Source: Thiohalocapsa sp963698775 (GTDB taxonomy: Bacteria > Pseudomonadota > Gammaproteobacteria > Chromatiales > Chromatiaceae). Taken from it: DNA of 64,000 nt. The notes under the pieces are model-generated. The model was not told the DNA's origin. It saw nothing but the letters and a program-made list of their open reading frames with translations, and did not search any database. The stretch is from positions 66,264 to 130,263 of the forward strand of contig CAVOSE010000028.1 of NCBI GenBank assembly GCA_963698775.1. The letters are read 5' to 3'. This document shows positions 35,273 to 44,902 of this stretch, piece after piece. The position numbers were made by a program, and so were the translations under genes. Positions within the stretch are counted from its first letter, which is position 1, and each line of letters opens with the position of its first letter.

Positions 35273-35680
35273 TCAAACTCGACACATCGACAAATATTTG
35301 GCGACATCGAAACATCTAATGAATTCTGTCGTCGACAAGGCTTCGCCCTGTTGCATCCTCTCCTCACGCGCAGGTTCAGAGTAGCTTTTCATGATCTCTA
35401 CCTCGTCTGGGTATAGCTGCTGGTAGCGAGCATACTCCGCCTCGTCGAGCGCCGCATAGGCGTCGATAAAGTCGATGTATTTGAGCCGCTTCTCCGGATC
35501 TTGTTCCAACGCAATCGGCCCTTGCATCGCGGCCGCGAAGACCTCGACCCGCTCGGCGCGTTGGTGGCGCATGTTCGGCAGGTTGACGCGAGCGACGATG
35601 TTGCTGCTGTCACTCCACAGCCGGTAAGGAATGGCGGCCAGTTCCACGGCGATAAAGTGGAAGTCGCGCGGAAAACGGGG
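35273..35680 (-). pseudogene. Remnant of Rpn/PD-(D/E)XK transposase-like protein
   Basis: The frame reads (RDFHFIAV)ELAAIPYRLW, then SNIVARVNLPNMRHQRAERV, GPIALEQDPEKRLKYIDFID and LYPDEVEIMKSYSEPAREER. This order matches the second half of Rpn-family (recombination-promoting nuclease/putative transposase) proteins common in Chromatiales. The N-terminal catalytic half is missing upstream of ~35,680, where a short duplicated sequence (CGGAAAACGGGGTC, twice) occurs. The C terminus diverges after MQQGEAL, where relatives continue with a DUF4351 region. Confidence 0.5.
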
Positions 35681-35960
35681 TCACGCGGAAAACGGGGTCT
35701 TGCAATGGAGCATGCCGAGCTGAATGACGGCAAGACCTACGCCACTAACAACCCGCGCTCGCTGTATTGGTCTAAACGAAAATCTCTCGCCCTACAACCC
35801 TAACATTTGTACCCGATTTAACTCCTTACGCGCCCGAGTCACGCGGGGTTGCGGTGTTGGTGTCTTCCCTTCCAACATTTCTTGCCGACGAAACCTCTGG
35901 ACGAGCAAGAACTATGAGCTAGCCTGCGTTTTCGTGCACCTCGCCGTTGTCATCCAACCG
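35681..35960. other. Spacer without recognisable gene
   Basis: About 280 bp between two decayed genes. It contains the end of a CGCGGAAAACGGGGTC direct duplication and short open frames without family resemblance. No RNA structure stands out. Confidence 0.5.
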
Positions 35961-36375
35961 TTACTCCTCGTCAAGCACCTCACCCCAAGACAATGCCGTC
36001 ACCGCCGACCCACACCCCATCTCCGCCTCAACCTCACGGGTTGCGATAACGCACCCCTTGTCCCAGACGTCGGCGATCACGGCCTCGTTCAAGCTCGGAG
36101 TTTTTTCGCGAATATCGGCGATCTCGTCGCGGGCGCTACCGATGCCGGCTGGCCAACTCCGTGAGCGGCGTTCCGGCTGAGTACGCGACTTGATGATGTG
36201 CAGCATGAGCGCGCCAACTGGCTCTTCATGCCCTGCGTTCGGATCGGGACAAGGCGTCGATCAACTCCGTGAGACCGCTGGACGCCTCGGCCACCTTACC
36301 CAGCTCCAGCGCGTGCTTGATAGAAACGGCGGTCTTGTACGGGGATTCGGCCGCCAAGTCTTGCCATGCGGTCAT
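35961..36375 (-). pseudogene. DUF29-family protein, frameshifted
   Basis: The N-terminal piece from ATG 36375 reads MTAWQDLAAESPYKTAVSIK, then LELGKVAEASSGLTELIDAL and SRSERRA, then a stop. In the next frame the protein goes on HIIKSRTQPERRSRSWPAGI, ARDEIADIREKTPSLNEAV and VEAEMG. Together these are the DUF29 pattern (SERRALKSQL, H-x-KW, QPERRS, PSL). A single shift near 36,233 separates them. DUF29 genes are abundant and often decayed in cyanobacteria and purple sulfur bacteria. Confidence 0.65.
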
Positions 36376-36405
36376 GGGACACCTACCGACGCTTCACCAA
36401 CGCTG

Positions 36406-37692
36406 TCATGCTGTTTCAGGGACAAAGTGTCGCTGGTCATTGCTGCCATGCCCGAGTATTGCCCTAGGTCGCATGGAGGTCAAGCGGGCCAAGCAGACCG
36501 AAGAAAGCGCTTGGCTTCGCCGAGTGCGACGCCAATCCAGGAACGCATCGCGCACCACCTTCCCCCGCCCACGAACCCTCTGCCTCTCGAAATCCCCGCC
36601 AGCGCTCGCCGCCGGCTCGGCGATCGACTGCCATCGCATCAACCGCGCGGCCGGCCGGTCACGCCGGCTGACCAGCGGCATGATGCCGCGATCGATCAGC
36701 GCCTGGCCGGCACCTTCGCCAAGCCAAGCCTCGGCGCAGGGATAAATCTGGCGCTCGCCGTCTTCGGTGTAGACCCAGGTCGGTAGATCCTCGACATCGA
36801 GCTGCCGGTCCAGGTCCATCTGCCAACCCGATTCGCGGAACGCGCGACCAACCAGCAACGCGCAGGTCGCGGCCGGATGACCCCAGAGCAGCGCCTGTGC
36901 CGGGTCGGCGCCTTCGAGTTCTTCGAACTCGAAGCGTTCCAGCGGATCGGTCGCCTTGCCGTAGGGCAGACGCAGCAGCATGCGGGGGGCGACCAGTCCG
37001 ATCCAGGGCGCCAGCGCACTGCGGCGCAGCGCTTGCCAGCGCTGTTGGCTGTCCGCGTCGAGCGGTTGCCAGTCGTGGTGATCGGGGTGCATGGGCAGCG
37101 CTGTCGCAACCAAACAGGTCGGGGGCTGCACCGGCGATCATCGGCGCCCCGCTCGCGGCCGCCACCGTGGCTAATGACGCCAGCAGCGTGATGTCCGCGC
37201 TGGACGGGCCGAATGCCTCGAACGCGACGACCATCGACCAGCCATCGCTGGCGACGCCGTCCTTTGGTCGCTCGACCAGGGCCTGCCACAGACCACTGCG
37301 CTGAATGTCGGGTTCGGCCGCCGCGGCGTCCAGCTCGGCGCGGGTGGCATCGAACAAGTACAACTGCAGGTCCTAGTCGAAATCGAGCTGGGTGATCAGA
37401 AACTGCACCGCTCGCCAGGTTGCCTCCAATGCCTGGAAGCGCGGGTGGTGCAACAAGGCGCGCATCTGCTCGGCGATCGTCGCATCGACGACGCTGACCA
37501 GCTGCGCCTGTTGCGGCTTCGTATTCGGCACGATGTCCGCGGCGACGACCTGCCGCAACAGCGCATCCACCGTTGCGGCGGCAGTGCCTGCGCGTGGTGT
37601 GGGTGTGTGCGGCTGCGCTGGTGCGGACCGACCCAGGAGCCGTTGCATCGTGTCGGCGTCGGACTCGGGTTGCGCCGCTGACTCCTGTTGAT
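36406..37692 (-). pseudogene. TssC-like (type VI secretion sheath, DUF877) gene remnant
   Basis: From the ISAs1 edge the frame reads MQRLLGRSAPAQ and LLRQVVAADIVPNTKPQQAQ, then LLHHPRFQALEATWRAVQFL and a TAG stop at ~37,373. It continues in the same frame QLYLFDATRAELDAAAAEPD to SGAPMIAGAAPDLFG. A frameshift near 37,120 leads to DWQPLDADSQQRWQALRRSA, LVAPRMLLRLPYGKATDP and IMPLVSRRDRPAARLMRWQS. This matches the sheath large subunit TssC, although the true N terminus is lost at the IS end and no TssB or other T6SS gene is nearby. Nonsense, frameshift and truncation make it nonfunctional. Confidence 0.65.
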
Positions 37693-38906
37693 CCAGGGCG
37701 GGCGCGTATAAAAATTATCAAAAATATGTAGTTGAGGCAGACTATCGAGAAACAACTGCAGGAGTTTCTCATGGCTGTCAGCATCACCGGACATTTTGGC
37801 GCCGTTCGCGACCCTCGGGTCGAGCGCAACAAACTCTATCCGCTCATGGAGATCCTGCTGCTGGTAGTCTGTGCCACCGCCAGCGGGGCGGATGGTTGGG
37901 AAGCCATGGAAGAATTCGGCAAGGAGAAACTCGATTGGTTACGCAAGTTTGCGCCCTTTGCCAACGGGATCCCCTCCCACGACTGCATCGCCAACGTGAT
38001 CTCACGACTCAACCCGAAGACCTTTCAGGCCTGCTTTATCAGCTGGACGCGCGCGGTCGCCCAAGCCACCAACGGCGAGGTGGTTGCGGTAGACGGCAAG
38101 ACGGCACGCGGTTCCCGCGATCGGCGCCGCGGGCGCAGCGCGCTGCATATGGTCAGCGCGTGGGGCAGTCGCAACCGCTTGGTGCTGGGGCAAGAGGCTA
38201 CCGAGGAGAAATCCAACGAGATCACGGCCATTCCCAAATTGCTGGAACTGCTGGAACTCAAGGGCTGTATCGTCACCATCGATGCGATGGGTTGTCAGAC
38301 CAAAATCGCCGCGCAGATCATCGCGCAAGGCGGCGACTATGTGCTCGGACTCAAAGGCAATCAGAGCACGCTGCATGAGGAGGTCGAGGAGTTCTTCACC
38401 ACCGCGCTTGAGGGCAACTTTGCGCAGGTGAAGCATGACTACACCGAGGAGACCGACAAGGATCACGGGCGCCTGGAAGTGCGTCGGTACTGGATCGCCG
38501 AGGAACTGGCCACGTTGTCCGACAGCGCGCGTTGGAAGGGACTGTGCAGCATCGGCATGGTGGAGCGCGAGTGCTGGATCGAGCAAAGTCACAGCATTGA
38601 ACGGCGCTTCTTCATCAACTCCATCGAGGCCGATGCCAAGCGCTTCGCCGAAGCGGTACGCGGCCACTGGGGCGTGGAGAACCGTCTGCACTGGCGCCTG
38701 GATGTCGTCTTCCGCGAAGATGCCAATCGCATCCGCAAAGGCAATGCCCCGGCAATCCTGACCACGATTCGCCACCTCTGCATGAACCTGTTCGAACAAG
38801 AACCCTCCAAGCTGCGCTTGGCCAAGAAGCGACGCAAGGCCACCTGGAACGATGACTATCGCGCTAAGGTCGTCTTCGGCTGAAGATTTATACGCGCCCG
38901 CCCTGG
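37693..38906 (+). mobile_element. ISAs1-family insertion sequence with perfect 20-bp terminal inverted repeats
   Basis: CCAGGGCGGGCGCGTATAAA at 37,693-37,712 is exactly complementary to 38,887-38,906. The 1,214-bp element holds one transposase gene. Flanks (CTGTTGAT on the left, GGTATCCT on the right) show no target duplication, and the TssC-like coding sequence on the left does not resume on the right, so a deletion or recombination followed insertion. Confidence 0.93.
37771..38883 (+). CDS. ISAs1-family DDE transposase
   Basis: A 370-residue transposase. Landmarks are ITGHFGAVRDPRVERNKLYP at the N terminus, SHDCIANVISRLNPKTFQ, VAVDGKTARGSRDRRRGRSA with the first catalytic Asp, TIDAMGCQ with the second, and HWGVENRLHWRLDVVFREDA with the Glu. 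ATG 37771 is preceded by AGGAG and gives the family start MAVSITGHF; reading from TTG 37732 is possible but less likely. The gene appears intact. Confidence 0.95.
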   Translation: MAVSITGHFGAVRDPRVERNKLYPLMEILLLVVCATASGADGWEAMEEFGKEKLDWLRKFAPFANGIPSHDCIANVISRLNPKTFQACFISWTRAVAQATNGEVVAVDGKTARGSRDRRRGRSALHMVSAWGSRNRLVLGQEATEEKSNEITAIPKLLELLELKGCIVTIDAMGCQTKIAAQIIAQGGDYVLGLKGNQSTLHEEVEEFFTTALEGNFAQVKHDYTEETDKDHGRLEVRRYWIAEELATLSDSARWKGLCSIGMVERECWIEQSHSIERRFFINSIEADAKRFAEAVRGHWGVENRLHWRLDVVFREDANRIRKGNAPAILTTIRHLCMNLFEQEPSKLRLAKKRRKATWNDDYRAKVVFG

Positions 38907-38935
38907 GGGTATCCTGAGCCGTTAAATCAGCCGTT

Positions 38936-39658
38936 ATGCACACCAGTAATATGTTTAATCAGGAGTTGCGCCGATACGCCGCGTTTTCCGACAAGCGCGC
39001 GCCAGGCAAAGTCCGCAGAGTCGTGTTAGCCACGTTGCTGGTGCTGTTCGGAGCGAATGCCATGGCCATTGAGGAGCCCGCCTATAAGATCGTGCGCGAG
39101 GGTCCGGACTTCGAGCTGCGGCGCTATCAGCCCCAGTTGCTGGCCGAGACCGAGGTGCGGGGCCGGTTCGACCAGGCAGGCGGCAAGGCGTTTCGCATCC
39201 TTGCCGATTACATCTTCGGCAACAACCAGGCGGCCGAGAAGATCGCCATGACCGCGCCAGTGAGCCAGCGCCCGGGGGAAGCGCGTGACCAGGATGGCGG
39301 CACCCGCATCGAGATGACCGCCCCAGTGACTCAGCGCGCCGCCAACGCGCGAACCGGCACCTTCGTGGTCAGCTTCGTACTGCCGGCGCGCTTCAACCTC
39401 GATACCGTACCGAGGCCGAATGATGCAAGGGTCGGGCTGCGCGAGACGCCCGGTCGTTTGGTGGCCGCGCTGCGTTACTCCGGCGGTTGGGGTGAGTCGC
39501 GCTATCGCACCCATGAAGCGCAGTTGCTCGCGGCCGTGCGTGCTGCTGGCCTGACACCGATCGGCGGGCCCGTCTATGCGCGCTACAACTCACCGTTCTC
39601 GCTGCCGTTTTTGCGGCGGAACGAAGTCCTGATCGAGGTCGCCGAAGGGCAAGACTGA
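38936..39658 (+). CDS. SOUL heme-binding family protein
   Basis: A 240-residue protein with a SOUL/HBP domain that occupies most of its length. It has YKIVREGPDFELRRYQPQLL, TEVRGRFDQAGGKAFRILAD, the repeated KIAMTAPVSQR and IEMTAPVTQR, and PVYARYNSPFSLPFLRRNEV near the end. A hydrophobic segment at ~28-42 (VVLATLLVLFGANAMA) looks like a signal peptide, so the mature protein is probably periplasmic. SOUL proteins bind heme or tetrapyrroles; the exact role in bacteria is unclear. ATG 38951 is an alternative start. The gene begins 30 bp after the ISAs1 end, so its native promoter may have been lost. Confidence 0.9.
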   Translation: MHTSNMFNQELRRYAAFSDKRAPGKVRRVVLATLLVLFGANAMAIEEPAYKIVREGPDFELRRYQPQLLAETEVRGRFDQAGGKAFRILADYIFGNNQAAEKIAMTAPVSQRPGEARDQDGGTRIEMTAPVTQRAANARTGTFVVSFVLPARFNLDTVPRPNDARVGLRETPGRLVAALRYSGGWGESRYRTHEAQLLAAVRAAGLTPIGGPVYARYNSPFSLPFLRRNEVLIEVAEGQD

Positions 39659-39739
39659 GGCAAGTGCATCAGCGCCAGGTGCGGGGCGACCTGTGGATGC
39701 GGACCGGCTTCATTGCAAGATTCGGAGCCAACGTCTTGC

Positions 39740-39884
39740 TGGCGTTGTTATCGCTGGCGATGCGCCCGGACCGAAGCGCTGGGTCACCATCCCGGGCGCC
39801 GCCCACAACGATCTCGATGCAGGACCTGGCCTCGCCCGGGTGATCACGCTTGCCGCCGACTGGTTCTCGGAGCACTTGGTTTGA
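39740..39884 (+). pseudogene. Possible alpha/beta-hydrolase C-terminal remnant
   Basis: The frame reads GPKRWVTIPGAAHNDLDAGP then VITLAADWFSEHL. This resembles the end of hydrolases in which the catalytic His lies in the G-x-x-HND motif. Nothing upstream continues the fold, so only ~45 residues remain. The assignment is tentative. Confidence 0.3.
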
Positions 39885-40028
39885 AATCGCGACCTGAGGG
39901 GCGGCGACGCGAAGCGACGCCTGCCGCTGCTGGGTTTGATTCGCCGGGGCGAGACTGGCCGGTCTGGTTCCCACCGTCTTACCGGGCGCATCGACATGCC
40001 GCTCACCGCCACCGCGACCAAACATTTT

Positions 40029-40430
40029 ATGCCCACGCTCTTCTCGATCATCGAATCACCGGCCCATCCACGCCTCGACGCACTCTACCAGCGGCTCGGC
40101 ATCACGCAGGTCAAGCTCGCGTCGCAGCGCAAGGCGCTGCAGGCCCTCAAGCGCTCCGCGCCAGACGGGGTACCGGACTGGGTGGTGGCCGAGTTCTTCT
40201 ACGGGTTTGGCAACAACTATGCCGGTGCTAACGTCTGCAACCTCGATGTCTTCCTTGCCAGCCTGCGCAAGCAGGCCCCAGCCGCGCGCGTCATCGTGCT
40301 GGTGAGCAAAGAGCAAGCCCAGTATGTGCCACTGCTTATCGAGCGCTTTCCGCTCCGGGCGGTGCTGAAACTGCCGGTGAGCGAGGCCGAGGTCGAGGGG
40401 ATCTTGCAAGACGACCAATCAGTCGACTGA
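40029..40430 (+). CDS. Conserved hypothetical protein (133 residues)
   Basis: The protein starts MPTLFSIIESPAHPRLDALY, continues with QRKALQALKRSAPDGVPDWV and VAEFFYGFGNNYAGANVCNL, and ends VSEAEVEGILQDDQSVD. An alpha/beta sandwich with central strand RVIVLVSK followed by LRAVLKLPVSE resembles a receiver- or Rossmann-like fold, but the phosphoacceptor pattern is absent. I recall similar short proteins in purple sulfur bacteria without function. ATG 39996 would add 11 residues. No cotranscribed partner is obvious. Confidence 0.65.
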   Translation: MPTLFSIIESPAHPRLDALYQRLGITQVKLASQRKALQALKRSAPDGVPDWVVAEFFYGFGNNYAGANVCNLDVFLASLRKQAPAARVIVLVSKEQAQYVPLLIERFPLRAVLKLPVSEAEVEGILQDDQSVD

Positions 40431-40777
40431 CTCTTCCGCGCGTCCGCGGGCTGAATTCCGACCGTCGTGTCGTGTTGAGCGCGGATTCGGTTCGACCGAT
40501 CCACTGGGGCTCAGGGTGCCCACAAGCCCGGCTGCAGCCATGGGTAGGACAGGTCGAGCGCGCCTGGGCCGAGCGCTGGGGTATCACCCAAACAACGGGA
40601 TTGCAAGGCACCGGTCCAGTCGACCGGCGGCGGGTAGGGCGGCGTGACCGCGTTTTCCGGCCGGAAGCCAAAGCGTTTGTTATAGGTAGAGGAACCGTCG
40701 CCCGATAGACGGTACGCATAGGCTTGGGTCCCTAGATAGCCGCCTAACAAGCTGACGCGGGATTGCGGGGCTATACA
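40431..40777. other. Spacer with one weak open frame
   Basis: A 347-bp stretch. A minus-strand frame (40,511-40,750) encodes GGYLGTQAYAYRLSGDGSST and FRPENAVTPPYPPPVDWTG, which looks coding-like but starts and ends without partners and matches no family I know. It may be the remains of an envelope protein gene. Confidence 0.35.
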
Positions 40778-41545
40778 AATTACGGTGACACGTTACCATT
40801 TACACCATTTCCCATTCGGCTTATGGTAGGCGCATGTGCCGGCTCCCACGAATTATCGTACCCGGCATTCCCCATCATGTGACGCAACGTGGGAACAGGC
40901 GCCAACGAATATTCATGGAGGATGACGACTATGCGCTTTACAGAGATTGGCTAGCGCAGGCGTGTCGATCAAACGGCGTGGAAGTCTGGTCCTACTGCCT
41001 GATGCCAAACCATGTTCACTTGATTCTCGCACCCTCTGACGAGACCGGGCTGTCCCGCGCCGTCGGCGAAACGCATCGTCGATATAGCGGTTACATCAAC
41101 GCACGATTGCGGGTAACTGGCCACTTGTTTCAAGGGCGGTTTGGCTGCGTGGCAATGGATGAACCGCACTTGATGGCAGCTTTCCGTTACGTGGCTTCGA
41201 ATCCCGTCAAGGCGAAGCTGGCTGCGACGGCTGCCGATTGGCCTTGGTCCAGCACGCCAGCACATCTCTGGCGCCACGACGATGGCTTGGTTACCTTTCG
41301 CCCCCTGCTAGATCGTGTTGATAGTTTCTCGGACTTCTTGGGGGTACCACCGGATCCTGAACGGGTTGCCGCTCTTACGAAGGGTCAAACTATCGGGCGA
41401 CCATTGATGGGTGACCAAGAGCTCGGCGAACTCGAGAAACGACTTGGCCGAACTCTACGTCCAGGTAAGCGTGGCCGGCCCCCTTCGCAGAAGGATGACC
41501 CGAGACAACTAAAATTAGTGTAATTGGTAAAGTGTCACCGTAATT
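40778..41545 (+). mobile_element. RAYT unit bounded by 28-bp inverted repeats
   Basis: 40,778-40,805 and 41,518-41,545 are inverted copies with 26 of 28 positions matching; the outer 14 bases (AATTACGGTGACAC) are identical. The enclosed 768 bp carry one complete transposase gene whose stop codon lies inside the right repeat. Most RAYT genes are not flanked by such long terminal repeats. Confidence 0.75.
40834..41523 (+). CDS. RAYT / Y1-type transposase
   Basis: A 229-residue HUH transposase: PRIIVPGIPHHVTQRGNRRQ at the start, HUH motif MPNHVHLILAP, candidate nucleophile Tyr in RRYSGYINARLRVTGHLFQG, RYVASNPVKAKLAATAADW, and a C-terminal GRTLRPGKRGRPPSQ then PRQLKLV. The frame is undamaged. 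It belongs to a subfamily different from the RAYTs at 24,772 and 49,552. Its position between long inverted repeats suggests an autonomous or recently mobile unit. Confidence 0.92.
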   Translation: MCRLPRIIVPGIPHHVTQRGNRRQRIFMEDDDYALYRDWLAQACRSNGVEVWSYCLMPNHVHLILAPSDETGLSRAVGETHRRYSGYINARLRVTGHLFQGRFGCVAMDEPHLMAAFRYVASNPVKAKLAATAADWPWSSTPAHLWRHDDGLVTFRPLLDRVDSFSDFLGVPPDPERVAALTKGQTIGRPLMGDQELGELEKRLGRTLRPGKRGRPPSQKDDPRQLKLV

Positions 41546-41683
41546 GGCAGTTGGTCACTGGGGTGCTCGGAGCGGCAGTCGCACCAGATCACCAATGGCG
41601 TGCCGGCCGGCACCGCATCTGGCAGATCGACAAACGCGATCCGTCCGATATCCCTTGTTGATTCGCCTGCCATCTCCAACCCG

Positions 41684-44600
41684 TTAGGCCTGATCGACTG
41701 CGGCGGCGAGCAGCTCGCGCGCCCGCACCAAGTCCGGTTGTTGGTGGCCTTCCGTGAACCGCTCCAGATGGTTCTGCACCAGCGCCAGGCCCTGCTCGCG
41801 TCGGCCGGTGCGCTCCAGTAGCAGCTGGTATGAAAGCGCGGCGCGCAGTTCGAGCGAGAGCGCCTGCTGTGCGCCAGCGGTGGCCAGCGCCGCCTTGAAT
41901 GATGTCTCGGCATCGGCGAGAGCGCCGGTTTCGAGGTGGATGGTTCCGGCCAGCCGATGGACTTCAGGCAACAGCAGACCGACATGTCCGCGCTCAGCCT
42001 TGGTCACGGTCTCGGCTAGCATGGCCAATGCCTCGGACGACCGTCCAGCCGCGTGCAACCCCTCGCCGTGGATCACGCCGACGGTTGGTCCCATCAGATC
42101 GGAACCCGTGGCGCGGAACAGCGCGACGCCCTCGAAGAGTTCGCTCAGGCCGTCGGCCTGTTCGCCCAGCCGCAGTCTGGACCATCCGCTGGACATCACG
42201 CCGACTGCGTACCAGAGTTCCCAGCCCTCGTCGCGGGCAAAGCCCTTGACTTCCGTCGCGTAGCGCAGCATGCGGGAGGCGTCGCGGTGGAAGGTCAGCA
42301 TATAGCAGGCCACCCCCAGCGCGTTGCTCAGCGCGGAGGGGTGCCGAACGTCTCGCGCGATGGCGATCATCTGTTCCAACTCCACCAGCCCGCGTTCCTG
42401 GTAACCCTGCATCCACAGGCTGCTGCCGAGCGCGGCAACCAGATTGACCGTGGAGCTGATCTGGAAGGTCGATGTCAGCGTGCGTTCCTGCTCGACGTCG
42501 TAGAGCGCGATGCCGGCCTTTGCGTGCCTGATCGCCTCGGCCCATTCGCCCCGGTAATAGTGGGTGTAAGACACCGCATGGCGGCCGGTGACCTCCAGCA
42601 TTGGCACCGCGCTCGCTCGGGCCATGTCCAGCGCCTCGTTGGCGGTGTCCAGGGCACTATCGAGTTGGCCGCCGACGAAGCGGTTTGTCCATAAACCCCA
42701 CACCGGCGCATATAACTTGTCCGGGCAGTCGAGCTCGATACACAGAGCACGTGCCCGCTCGCAAGCCTCTGCCACGGTCGGCGCGGCCCAACCATGGACG
42801 GTCATCAAGGTCGGCGCGATGGCGATCTGCAAATCGAGTTCCTTCGCCAGTGTATTGGGCGTTTCGGGGAGGCTCTTGATGCCTTCCAGTGCCTGCGAAT
42901 AATGGCCGTGGGCCTCGGGCACCGCCATCCGGGCAAGCGCGCGCTCGCCGGCCGCGGACCAGTAGTCGCTGGCCTGTTCGTGCTGGCCGGCACCGCTGAG
43001 ATGGCGTGCGATGACGTCGGGGCGGCGTTCGGCCTCGTCCGGAAAGTCGCGGCGGAGCACCAATGCAATGCGTGCGTGGAGATGAGCGCGCGTCGAGCGC
43101 AGCAGTGATTCGTAGGCCGCCGCCTGGACCAGGGCATGTTTGAAGACATAGCTACGGACTTGTCCGACGTCGGCTTGCCAGGCTAACCCGGCATCGATCA
43201 GGCGATCCAGGTCAGCTTCCAAGTCGGCGGCGTCGCGTTCGCTCACCGCACTTAACAGTTGGTAGTTGAATTCGCGACCGATGGCAGCGGCCAATTGTGC
43301 CGTGCTGCGTGAAGGACCCAGGCGATCGATGCGCGACATCAACGATGCATCCACGCTGGCGGGTATCAGATCGGCAGGCAATGGTCCGATCAGTTCCCAA
43401 GAGTGCTCGCGTTCCTCAAGAACGCCGGACTCGATGACGGAACGTGTCACCTCTTCGACGAACAGGGGTACCCCATCACAGCGCCGGATGATCTCGCGTA
43501 TCACCCGACCCGGCAGTGGCTTATCGTGCGCCACGCTGCGGGCGAGGTCCTCGACCTCAGCGGCATCGAGATGCGGGACATCGATCAATGCCGCGGCGAC
43601 GTTGTTGGACCAGGCCGGCAGGAATTCCGGCCGCGTGGTGAACAGGCCCATCAGGCGTCGACCCGCCAATGACGCCACGATCAGGCCCAGTAGTTCCAGC
43701 GTCGAGGGATCGGCCCAGTGCAGATCCTCGACGATCAATAGGGTTGGGAGCTTGGCAGTCAGCGAGCGCAGCACCTCAAGCAGCGTCTCAAAGGTTCGTG
43801 CCCGCTGGCGTGCCGGCGTACTCTCCAGTGGCGGATAGCGCCCGTCGGCAGGTATCGACAGCAGCGTTGCAAGCAGCGGCGCGCTGTCGGAGGCGCTGAT
43901 GCCCAGCTCCGCCAGGCGTGCGTCGATGCGGTCGAGCCTTGCCGCGGGTGGCAGGCCGCGCTCCAGACCCAGGCGCTGCTCGATGAGGTCGATGACTGGC
44001 TGCAAGGCGCTGTTGCTCGTATAGCTGGTGCAGCGCATGGTGAGAATGTCGACCTCCCTGTCGGCAAGCCCATGGCGAAACTCGCTGACGAGGCGCGATT
44101 TTCCGATGCCCGGTTCGCCACGCACCGTGACAAAGCGAGCGGCGCCGACGAAGGCATTCGTCCATTCGGCTTCCAATGCCCGATGCTGTTGGGTACGGCC
44201 GATATAGCGGGTGGTCGCGGATGAACTGGCGTAAGGCGCCTCGCCGAGCTTGGAGTGTGTGACACGCCACAAACGAATCGGCTCCGAGATACCCTTGAGT
44301 TCGCGTTCGCCGACGTCTTCGCCGTCGAACGCCGCCTTGACCAGTCCCCAGGTGGTGTCGCTGACGAGCAAGGTGTCCGGCGCGGCCAGGTTTTGCAGGC
44401 GGGCGGCGATGTTCGGCGTGTCGCCTTGCGCGAGTTGCTCCCGGCGCAAGCCGCTACCCACCGAGCCGACCACGACGCGGCCAGTGTGAACGCCGATACG
44501 GACCTGGAGTCCGGCGCTTTGGGTGGTTGCGGCGTCGTGGTTAAGCGGTTGCATGCCAGACAGGATGTCGAGACCGCAGCGCACCGCACGCTTTGCGTCG

Positions 44601-44902
44601 TCCTCGTGTGCCCTCGGATAACCAAAGTAGACGAGCACTCCGTCGCCGAGGTACTGCGCAATGTGTCCGTCATGGCGCTCGACGGCCTCTTCACAGACGT
44701 GCTGGTAGTCGGTCAACAGGTCGCGCAGGTCCTCGGGGTCCAGGCGTTGCGACAATGCCGTGGAGCCGACCAGATCGCACATCAGCACCGTAATCTGTCG
44801 GCGCTCGGTGATCTCTTCCTCGGTCCGGGCAAGTGGGCCGCCGCAACCGCCACAAAAGCGCGCCGCCGCGGAATTGGAGAAGCCGCAGGACGAGCAGATC
44901 AT
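41684..44902 (-). CDS. Class III nucleotide cyclase-domain / AAA ATPase / TPR signalling protein
   Basis: A 1,072-residue soluble regulator. N-terminal zinc ribbon with Cys 3, 6, 18 and 21 (MICSSCGFSN...CGGCGG). Adenylate/guanylate cyclase homology domain at ~38-210: TVLMCDLVGSTALSQ with metal-binding Asp, YLGDGVLVYFGYP, and GVHTGRVVVGSVGS. ATPase of the cyclase-associated type with P-loop GEPGIGKSRLV near residue 262 and Walker B LLIVEDLHWADPSTLE near 395. Then ~550 residues of helical repeats resembling TPRs. Such proteins resemble LuxR/STAND-type regulators with a cyclase in place of the DNA-binding domain. Stimulus and product are unknown. Its ATG overlaps a small upstream frame. Confidence 0.9.
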   Translation of the reverse strand: MICSSCGFSNSAAARFCGGCGGPLARTEEEITERRQITVLMCDLVGSTALSQRLDPEDLRDLLTDYQHVCEEAVERHDGHIAQYLGDGVLVYFGYPRAHEDDAKRAVRCGLDILSGMQPLNHDAATTQSAGLQVRIGVHTGRVVVGSVGSGLRREQLAQGDTPNIAARLQNLAAPDTLLVSDTTWGLVKAAFDGEDVGERELKGISEPIRLWRVTHSKLGEAPYASSSATTRYIGRTQQHRALEAEWTNAFVGAARFVTVRGEPGIGKSRLVSEFRHGLADREVDILTMRCTSYTSNSALQPVIDLIEQRLGLERGLPPAARLDRIDARLAELGISASDSAPLLATLLSIPADGRYPPLESTPARQRARTFETLLEVLRSLTAKLPTLLIVEDLHWADPSTLELLGLIVASLAGRRLMGLFTTRPEFLPAWSNNVAAALIDVPHLDAAEVEDLARSVAHDKPLPGRVIREIIRRCDGVPLFVEEVTRSVIESGVLEEREHSWELIGPLPADLIPASVDASLMSRIDRLGPSRSTAQLAAAIGREFNYQLLSAVSERDAADLEADLDRLIDAGLAWQADVGQVRSYVFKHALVQAAAYESLLRSTRAHLHARIALVLRRDFPDEAERRPDVIARHLSGAGQHEQASDYWSAAGERALARMAVPEAHGHYSQALEGIKSLPETPNTLAKELDLQIAIAPTLMTVHGWAAPTVAEACERARALCIELDCPDKLYAPVWGLWTNRFVGGQLDSALDTANEALDMARASAVPMLEVTGRHAVSYTHYYRGEWAEAIRHAKAGIALYDVEQERTLTSTFQISSTVNLVAALGSSLWMQGYQERGLVELEQMIAIARDVRHPSALSNALGVACYMLTFHRDASRMLRYATEVKGFARDEGWELWYAVGVMSSGWSRLRLGEQADGLSELFEGVALFRATGSDLMGPTVGVIHGEGLHAAGRSSEALAMLAETVTKAERGHVGLLLPEVHRLAGTIHLETGALADAETSFKAALATAGAQQALSLELRAALSYQLLLERTGRREQGLALVQNHLERFTEGHQQPDLVRARELLAAAVDQA

